Shown here: positions 59,205 through 64,000 of the stretch, in pieces
How the letters are laid out: every line of letters begins with the position of its first letter
Numbering within the stretch: the stretch's first letter is position 1
Assembly: GCA_946554445.1 (NCBI GenBank)
Contig: CAMNSD010000002.1
Coordinates: forward strand, 178,688 to 242,687
DNA: 64,000 nt
Source of the DNA: an uncultured Lachnospiraceae bacterium
GTDB taxonomy: Bacteria > Bacillota > Clostridia > Lachnospirales > Lachnospiraceae
Direction: 5' to 3'
Position numbers and translations under genes: made by a program
The notes under the pieces: generated by a model
Seen by the model: only the letters and a program-made list of their open reading frames with translations
What the model was told of the DNA's origin: nothing
Database searches by the model: none

Positions 59205-60260
59205 ATGACGACAGAGCAGTTAGATGAACTGTTTGTTTCTTATGGCTATGGTAAAATTCCCTCTAATCTGCCGGAATTTGTCTTTTATTGTCATCGGGAA
59301 CTGCAGGGAGTCAATGTAATACAGGTAATTGATTACAGACAGGGACTTTATATCACGGAGGACCAGTATTTCCATTTGAAAGAAAAAATTATAGATTTTT
59401 TCCGGCAAAAAGGAGAGCGTGAAGTTCATGTGATGTCCCTGATTTTGTGTGCAGACACACAGAAGGCAAAGAAACTGTGTTTATGTGACAGTTTTTGCTG
59501 GATAATTGATACGATGGAGAACAGATTGATTATTCATGAATCCCAGGTGTCGGATTTTTATGGCTGGAAGGGGATGCTGGAGGATTATCTGTATGAACTG
59601 GCCCGCAGGCCGGAAGAAACTGCGACAAAGCAGGCGCAGACGGAACCGGCCGGATACAAATGGGACAGACAGCGGATCAGCAGGCTGCCGCTGGTGAGCA
59701 TTATCCTGGTGACGGTGAACGTAATTGTATTTCTGATATGTACATTTACGGGTGATTTGTTATATAATAAAGGTGCCCTGAGTGTCATGTATATCGTGAA
59801 GGATAAGGCGTATTACCGTGTAATCACCAGCATGTTCCTGCATTGGGATATACGGCATCTTTTTAGCAATATGATAGTTTTGTACTATGTGGGAGAAATT
59901 GTGGAGCGGAAGATGGGGCATCTTCCTTATGCGGCGGTGTATTTTTTGGCTGGGATAGCGGGAAATATTTTCTCCATGGGATATGAACTGCTTTTAGGAG
60001 AATATCTTTGGTCGGCCGGTGCAAGCGGTGCTGTTTTTGGCGTGGAGGGTGCGCTTCTTTTTCTGGCGATCCTTCATCGAGGCAGGCTGGAATCTGTGAC
60101 GGCGGGCCGGGTAGCCTTTGCAGTTGCGTTTTCGCTCTATTGCGGCTTTACGAGTACCAACGTCAACAATGCGGCCCATGTGGGAGGCGTGTTGATGGGA
60201 TTTGCGGCGGCGGCAGTAATCTGTCTTGTGCTTTTGCAAGACAGAATGAGGAAAGGATAA
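59205..60260 (+). CDS. Rhomboid family intramembrane serine protease
   Basis: A 351-residue protein. The first 160 residues are soluble, without a recognised family. Six membrane helices follow. The catalytic serine is S274 in GASGAVFG and the histidine H325 in NAAHVGGVLMG. The L1 loop block ITSMFLHWDIRHLFSNMIVLYYVGEIVE is complete, so the protease should be active. Substrates of bacterial rhomboids are mostly unknown. Position right after the pilus cluster and before a flavodoxin gene gives only a hint. GGGAGCAGCGT precedes the start. Confidence 0.93.
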   Translation: MTTEQLDELFVSYGYGKIPSNLPEFVFYCHRELQGVNVIQVIDYRQGLYITEDQYFHLKEKIIDFFRQKGEREVHVMSLILCADTQKAKKLCLCDSFCWIIDTMENRLIIHESQVSDFYGWKGMLEDYLYELARRPEETATKQAQTEPAGYKWDRQRISRLPLVSIILVTVNVIVFLICTFTGDLLYNKGALSVMYIVKDKAYYRVITSMFLHWDIRHLFSNMIVLYYVGEIVERKMGHLPYAAVYFLAGIAGNIFSMGYELLLGEYLWSAGASGAVFGVEGALLFLAILHRGRLESVTAGRVAFAVAFSLYCGFTSTNVNNAAHVGGVLMGFAAAAVICLVLLQDRMRKG

Positions 60261-60266
60261 AAGTCT

Positions 60267-61277
60267 ATGAAGATTAATATTTATTATGGCGGAAGAGGAC
60301 TGATGGATGATCCGACACTTTTTGTATTAAATAAGATGAAAGAGGTGCTGGAAGAACTGCGTGTGACGGTTGAAGTGTTTTATCTATACGAGCTTAAGAA
60401 TAGTATTCCCACACTGCCTCAGACGTTAAAAACCGCGGATGGAGCGATTTTGGGAACGACTGTGGAGTGGTATGGCATCGGCGGTTATATGCAGCAATTT
60501 CTGGACGCCTGCTGGCTGTATGGGGATAAAGAGAGAATCAGCGAGATCTACATGTGTCCGATCGTCATGTCCACGACTTACGGAGAGCAGGAGGCTAAAT
60601 TGGATTTGGCCACTGCTTGGGAAATTCTGGGCGGACGGCCATGCAGCGGACTTTGCGGATATATTGCCGATACGGCCCTGTTGGAAGAAAATGAAGACTA
60701 TATCCGTATCATTGAAAAAAAAGCGGAGAACCTTTACCGCACAATCAATCAGAAACTGCCCTGTCTGCCGGCCAGCAATCAGGCAGTGAAACAGAAAGTT
60801 GCTATCACCAAGAATATCAATTTTACGCCGCAGGAGTCGGAACAGCTTTCTCAGTATGTGTCGGATGATACTTATGTGCAAAGACAGAAAGCGGATATCC
60901 AGGAATTGGCGAGCCTGTTCCGTGATATGATGGGCACCAGTGAAAAGGAAGATACCACAGAGTTTGTGCGGGAGATACAGGAACACTTTGTACCACAGCC
61001 AGGTTTTTCGGCTGGATTTAAGATTGTGATTGAGGAAAAGAAAAAACCGCTGATGATTGACGTTAATGGGGCGAATCTAAATTGTTTCTATGGAGATAAA
61101 GGACGTGTTGATGTGGAGATTCAGCTTGATAGGGCATCTTTTGCAGATATAGTGGCGGGACGGACTTCTTTTCAGACGTCATTTATGGCGGGCGATATGA
61201 AGATGAAGGGTGATTTTAAAGTGTTGAGAGCGTTAGATCAGGTGCTTGTATTTGGATCGGGAACAGTGAAAGAGTAA
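60267..61277 (+). CDS. Flavodoxin-like fold fused to an SCP2-like domain
   Basis: A 336-residue protein six bases after the rhomboid gene. Residues about 1-170 are a flavodoxin/NADPH-FMN-reductase-like fold (INIYYGGRGLMDD, GAILGTTVEWYGIGGYMQQFLDACWLYG, PIVMSTTYGEQEA). Residues about 230-335 look like a sterol-carrier-protein-2 fold (FKIVIEEKKKPLMIDVNG, DVEIQLDRASFADIVAGRTSFQTSFMAGDMKMKGDF), a lipid-binding pocket. The pairing suggests a redox step on a hydrophobic ligand, but no substrate is known. A linker with QSEQ/KAD helices joins the two. Confidence 0.8.
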   Translation: MKINIYYGGRGLMDDPTLFVLNKMKEVLEELRVTVEVFYLYELKNSIPTLPQTLKTADGAILGTTVEWYGIGGYMQQFLDACWLYGDKERISEIYMCPIVMSTTYGEQEAKLDLATAWEILGGRPCSGLCGYIADTALLEENEDYIRIIEKKAENLYRTINQKLPCLPASNQAVKQKVAITKNINFTPQESEQLSQYVSDDTYVQRQKADIQELASLFRDMMGTSEKEDTTEFVREIQEHFVPQPGFSAGFKIVIEEKKKPLMIDVNGANLNCFYGDKGRVDVEIQLDRASFADIVAGRTSFQTSFMAGDMKMKGDFKVLRALDQVLVFGSGTVKE

Positions 61278-61304
61278 ATGAGCGTAAGGCAGAAAGGAAA
61301 AACG

Positions 61305-61715
61305 ATGAAGAAAGACGATTGTATTTTTTGTAAGATTGCAAATGGAGAGATTCCATCCAAGACATTGTATGAGGACGAGGCATTCCGTGTTATTTTAGAC
61401 CTGGGACCGGCTACCAAAGGACATGCCTTGATTTTGCCTAAGGATCACTATGCAAATCTTTTTGAACTGCCTGAGGAGAAAGCCGGCGAAGTGATGAAAC
61501 TGGCAAAGAGAATGGTCATGAAGATGAAGGAGAAGCTGGGCTGCGAGGGATTTAATTTAGTGCAGAATAACGGTGACCTTGCAGGGCAGACGGTATTTCA
61601 TTTCCATATACATTTGATTCCCCGTTATCGCGCGGATGGGCAGACGATTGGCTGGAAGCCGCAGGAAGTATCTGAGGAAGAGTTGGAATCGGTTAAAAAT
61701 CAGATTGTAGATTAG
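61305..61715 (+). CDS. HIT family nucleotide-binding protein
   Basis: About 136 residues from ATG 61305, after AGAAAGGAAAAACG. The zinc-ribbon-like start CIFCKIANGEIPSKTLYED and the histidine triad in VFHFHIHLIPRY (H-x-H-x-H) mark the Hint/PKCI branch. Such proteins hydrolyse AMP-lysine or other nucleoside phosphoramidates. An upstream ATG at 61278 overlaps nothing but lacks a ribosome binding site. Downstream is the fumarase alpha gene, 14 bases on. Confidence 0.95.
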   Translation: MKKDDCIFCKIANGEIPSKTLYEDEAFRVILDLGPATKGHALILPKDHYANLFELPEEKAGEVMKLAKRMVMKMKEKLGCEGFNLVQNNGDLAGQTVFHFHIHLIPRYRADGQTIGWKPQEVSEEELESVKNQIVD

Positions 61716-61729
61716 AAGGGATTGGGGAC

Positions 61730-62572
61730 ATGCGGACGTTAGAGGTTGCGGAGATTACCCGAAATATCAGGGAAATGTGTATTGAGGCCAATCATTTTCT
61801 TTCCAAAGATATGGAGAAAGCGATGAGACAGGCGGCAGAAGAAGAAAAAGCCCCCTTAGGCAGGCAGATTCTTAGCCAGTTGCAAGATAACCTCAAAATC
61901 GCAGGGGAAGATATGATTCCCATTTGTCAGGATACAGGGATGGCGGTTGTGTTTCTGGAGGTTGGTCAGGAGGTTCACTTTGAAGGCGGAACACTGACTG
62001 ATGCAGTTAATGAAGGCGTGCGGCAGGGATATGTGGAAGGGTATCTTCGTAAATCGGTGGTGAAAGATCCTCTGATCAGGGAAAATACAAAAGACAACAC
62101 GCCGGCAGTTATTCATTGTGATATTGTTCCGGGAGATCAAGTGAAGATTACGGTGGCGCCCAAGGGATTTGGCAGTGAAAATATGAGTAGAGTATTTATG
62201 CTCAAACCAGCTGACGGCATTGATGGTGTGAAACAGGCAATTCTCACGGCAGTGAAAGATGCAGGCCCCAATGCCTGTCCGCCGATGGTGCTGGGCGTGG
62301 GAATCGGCGGCACCTTTGAAAAATGTGCGCTGATGGCCAAACATGCGCTGACTAGGTCCCTGGAGGAACGTTCCACGATTCCATATGTCAGGGAGTTGGA
62401 GGAAGAGATGCTGGACCGGATTAATCGAAGCGGGATTGGGCCCGGCGGTCTGGGCGGTACCACGACTGCATTGGCAGTTAATATTGAAACTTATCCCACC
62501 CATATTGCGGGACTTCCTGTAGCAGTCAATATCTGTTGCCATGTGAATAGGCATGCGGTGCGGGTATTATAA
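61730..62572 (+). CDS. fumA: Fumarate hydratase class I, alpha subunit
   Basis: A 280-residue subunit of the two-part, iron-sulfur fumarase (or closely related L(+)-tartrate dehydratase). Blocks seen: ICQDTGMAVVFLEVGQEV, with the first cluster cysteine; DNTPAVIHCDIVPGDQVKITVAPKGFGSEN; ACPPMVLGVGIGGTFEKCALMAKHAL; GPGGLGGTTTALAVNIETYPTHIAGLPVAVNICCHVNRHA. The cluster cysteines at ICQ, ACPP and FEKCA are in place. It acts with the beta subunit encoded at 62781. Fumarase is favoured over tartrate dehydratase by the standalone context, but sequence alone does not settle it. Confidence 0.9.
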   Translation: MRTLEVAEITRNIREMCIEANHFLSKDMEKAMRQAAEEEKAPLGRQILSQLQDNLKIAGEDMIPICQDTGMAVVFLEVGQEVHFEGGTLTDAVNEGVRQGYVEGYLRKSVVKDPLIRENTKDNTPAVIHCDIVPGDQVKITVAPKGFGSENMSRVFMLKPADGIDGVKQAILTAVKDAGPNACPPMVLGVGIGGTFEKCALMAKHALTRSLEERSTIPYVRELEEEMLDRINRSGIGPGGLGGTTTALAVNIETYPTHIAGLPVAVNICCHVNRHAVRVL

Positions 62573-62574
62573 CA

Positions 62575-62616
62575 AATCGAGCTACGCTCGATTGCGAGAT
62601 CCGCTTCGCGGACTCG
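62575..62616. repeat. Two hairpins between the fumarase subunit genes
   Basis: AATCGAGC pairs perfectly with GCTCGATT over loop TAC (62575-62593). CGAG-a-TCCGC pairs with GCGGACTCG over loop TTC (62595-62616). They start three bases after the alpha-subunit stop. The rest of the 208-base gap is A/T-rich without a gene. Confidence 0.75.
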
Positions 62617-62780
62617 GATAAGCGGAAGGCTGAGATTGCTTTGCAAATAACTTTTGTCTATACCGTAAAGAGGAGTTTCTTCTATATATATAGTGTTTTA
62701 AATAAAACAGGATACAACATCTATTGTTTTAAAGAGCGATGAAGATGTTTGTACATATTTAAAAGGAAGGTTAAGGAAAT

Positions 62781-63338
62781 ATGGAACAGCATATCAAAGC
62801 GCCTATGAGTAAAGAAGATGCGGTAAAACTTCAGGCGGGTGATTATGTCTATCTTACCGGCACAATCTATACGGCGCGCGATGCGGCACATAAGAGAATG
62901 TATGAGGCATTGGAACGCGGAGAGAATCTTCCGCTGGAAATGGGGCATAATATTATATATTATATGGGCCCTTCACCGGCGAGAGAAGGGCGGCCGATTG
63001 GATCGGCGGGGCCTACTACGGCAAGTCGTATGGATAAGTATGCACCAGCCCTATTGGATTTAGGACTTATCGGGATGATTGGCAAAGGAAAGCGTTCCGG
63101 TATGGTAAAAGAGGCCATTGTCAGAAACGGTGCAGTATATTTTGCGGCGATAGGAGGTGCAGGAGCGCTTTTATCCCGGTCGATTAAGAGGTCGGAAGTG
63201 ATTGCCTATGACGATCTTGGCACGGAAGCAATCCGGAAATTGGAAGTGGAGGATTTCCCGGTAATTGTGGTAATTGATTCCGAGGGACATGATCTTTATG
63301 AGACGGCGATTGAAAAATATCGGATAGAGGAATCTTGA
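62781..63338 (+). CDS. fumB: Fumarate hydratase class I, beta subunit
   Basis: A 185-residue subunit matching the C-terminal part of long class I fumarases. Blocks: GDYVYLTGTIYTARDAAHKRM, YMGPSPAREGRPIGSAGPTTASRMDKYAPALLDLGLIGMIGKG, YFAAIGGAGALLSRSI and VIDSEGHDLYE. These supply the substrate-binding half of the enzyme. AAAAGGAAGGTTAAGGAAAT precedes the ATG. The alpha-beta gap of 208 bases with two hairpins is longer than the usual near-overlap, so the subunits may be expressed unequally or from separate promoters. Confidence 0.9.
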   Translation: MEQHIKAPMSKEDAVKLQAGDYVYLTGTIYTARDAAHKRMYEALERGENLPLEMGHNIIYYMGPSPAREGRPIGSAGPTTASRMDKYAPALLDLGLIGMIGKGKRSGMVKEAIVRNGAVYFAAIGGAGALLSRSIKRSEVIAYDDLGTEAIRKLEVEDFPVIVVIDSEGHDLYETAIEKYRIEES

Positions 63339-63380
63339 GATTTACAGTAGGGGAATTTTGCAGGATATCATGAAAAGGCA

Positions 63381-63409
63381 TTGACAAACAAAAGTACCTT
63401 ATGTATAAT
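63381..63409 (+). promoter_or_regulatory. Consensus promoter of tRNA-Ser
   Basis: TTGACA, exactly 17 bases, TATAAT. Both boxes are perfect. It fires about 52 bases before the tRNA. Confidence 0.93.
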
Positions 63410-63467
63410 TTACTTTGCGTTGTGAAAGACGTAGAACTATATATTGGTAGAGGATAGTTCAGACTGT

Positions 63468-63555
63468 GGAGAAATACTCAAGAGGCTGAAGAGGCGCCCC
63501 TGCTAAGGGTGTAGGTCGCTTGCGCGGCGCGAGGGTTCAAATCCCTCTTTCTCCG
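63468..63555 (+). tRNA. tRNA-Ser, anticodon GCT
   Basis: An 88-base class II tRNA. Acceptor GGAGAAA pairs with TTTCTCC (discriminator G). The anticodon loop is CTGCTAA with GCT at 63502-63504. A long variable arm (TAGGTCGCTTGCGCGGC region) and the T-arm GAGGGTTCAAATCCCTC are present. It reads AGC and AGT serine codons. CCA is not encoded. Confidence 0.96.
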
Positions 63556-63576
63556 TTTATTATTAATGTATTGATG

Positions 63577-63603
63577 AAGCCAGGCGAAGAGTCTGGTTTT
63601 TTC
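63577..63603 (+). terminator. Terminator of tRNA-Ser
   Basis: AAGCCAG pairs with CTGGTTT (one G-T pair) over a nine-base loop; a T run follows. Confidence 0.75.
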
Positions 63604-63969
63604 TGTTCACAATTCTTGCAATACAAAGGAGAAAAATGCAGTTTTCTTCTGTTATAAAAGAGGGGGAGGGTAACCATCAGCAGACATTCGTTTGGTGGTT
63701 TCTACATGCGTGGTATCTTTTCCGCAATTTGTAGTGAGCCGATTGAACGCTTCCGCAATTTCTTGACGCGGTTATTCAATTTACGGCATCTGCCAGAGAT
63801 ATGTTTTCCTTAGCCGGCCGATGAACATGGCGTATGTACGATTAGAGCAAGAATGGAAAGAAATGTGGAAGCGTTCTGTAATCTGGAGATTTTTTATTGA
63901 GAATAGGGCAGGTAAAATGCAGGACGAAAAAATTTTCAGCACAAATTTGAAAAAAATCAAAAAAACCCG
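63604..63969. other. Gene-free spacer before a strong promoter
   Basis: No convincing gene was seen. A 50-codon frame (63821-63973) has no ribosome binding site and runs into the promoter. The last 60 bases become A/T-rich (AAAAAATTTTC, AAATTTGAAAAAAATC), like an UP element. Confidence 0.55.
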
Positions 63970-63998
63970 TTGACATCTTAGGGAGCATCTGATATTAT
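63970..63998 (+). promoter_or_regulatory. Strong promoter leaving the window, stable-RNA type
   Basis: TTGACA, 17 bases, TATTAT, behind phased A tracts. Such promoters with UP-like elements usually drive rRNA operons or other highly expressed genes; the transcript lies beyond the window. Confidence 0.75.
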
Positions 63999-64000
63999 AT

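Noticed and set aside
63821..63973. 50-codon frame starting MNMAYVRLEQEWKEMWK
   Set aside because: No ribosome binding site, no recognisable family, and its stop lies within the -35 box of a strong promoter.

Overview
The window looks like chromosomal DNA of a motile, Gram-positive anaerobe of the Clostridia, most likely Lachnospiraceae. Reasons: short intergenic gaps with strong AGGAGG-type ribosome binding sites, many two-component systems paired with ABC exporters, YesMN/RbsAC-type sugar uptake, the sporulation-type pair DUF2508/bofA, flagellin plus FliS, a two-subunit iron-sulfur fumarase, and a monoderm-style Tad pilus cluster with no secretin. No phage, insertion sequence, CRISPR array or plasmid replication gene was seen. 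The assignment is inference from gene content.

Layout. 1-3125: S-adenosylhomocysteine recycling (end of an mtaD-like deaminase, then ahcY) with a catalytically degenerate EAL-HDOD protein between them. 3406-9424: a MerR regulator with a membrane protein, a TIM-barrel isomerase, and a BlaI/BlaR1-like pair behind twin operators. 9462-22154: an ABC exporter; an OmpR-type two-component pair; a LytTR/GHKL two-component pair on the minus strand; two ABC exporters behind a large palindrome and a predicted three-way-junction RNA; then a MacB-like ATPase and FtsX-type permease. 22219-26985: a CheC/FliY-like protein behind a candidate sigma-28 promoter, CarD, an ECF-type sigma factor with a membrane partner, ComFB and a metal exporter.

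27372-36039 is a sugar ABC transporter whose binding lipoprotein carries two near-identical binding domains. It is followed by a YesN/YesM pair and an RbsA-like protein that has lost its ATP-binding motifs. 36112-42947 holds tRNA-Lys, tatD, rsmA, a TPR protein with a long acidic linker and a degenerate CbbX-type AAA+ domain, and a glycogen branching enzyme with a repeated, basic, AT-hook-like tail. 42967-48249 is a flagellin module (candidate sigma-28 promoter, 1038-residue FliK-like protein, flagellin, FliS). 48252-49045 is DUF2508 and bofA.

49082-59122 is a full Tad/Flp-type pilus locus. It starts with a promoter and a predicted structured leader, and has two prepilin peptidases, TadZ, TadA, TadB, TadC, a Flp-like pilin, three pseudopilin-like proteins and an FHA protein. 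A rhomboid protease, a flavodoxin-SCP2 fusion, a HIT protein, fumarase alpha and beta subunits and tRNA-Ser follow. The last bases are a strong promoter with an A/T-rich upstream region, firing out of the window.

The most unusual content is two pseudo-ATPases (34552-36039 and 38307-40898), the duplicated binding protein, the branching-enzyme tail, two predicted structured leader RNAs (14834-14894 and 49120-49201), and recurring perfect hairpins with three-base loops beside or inside gene ends. Starts, helices and promoters were found by eye; no folding, alignment or database search was run.
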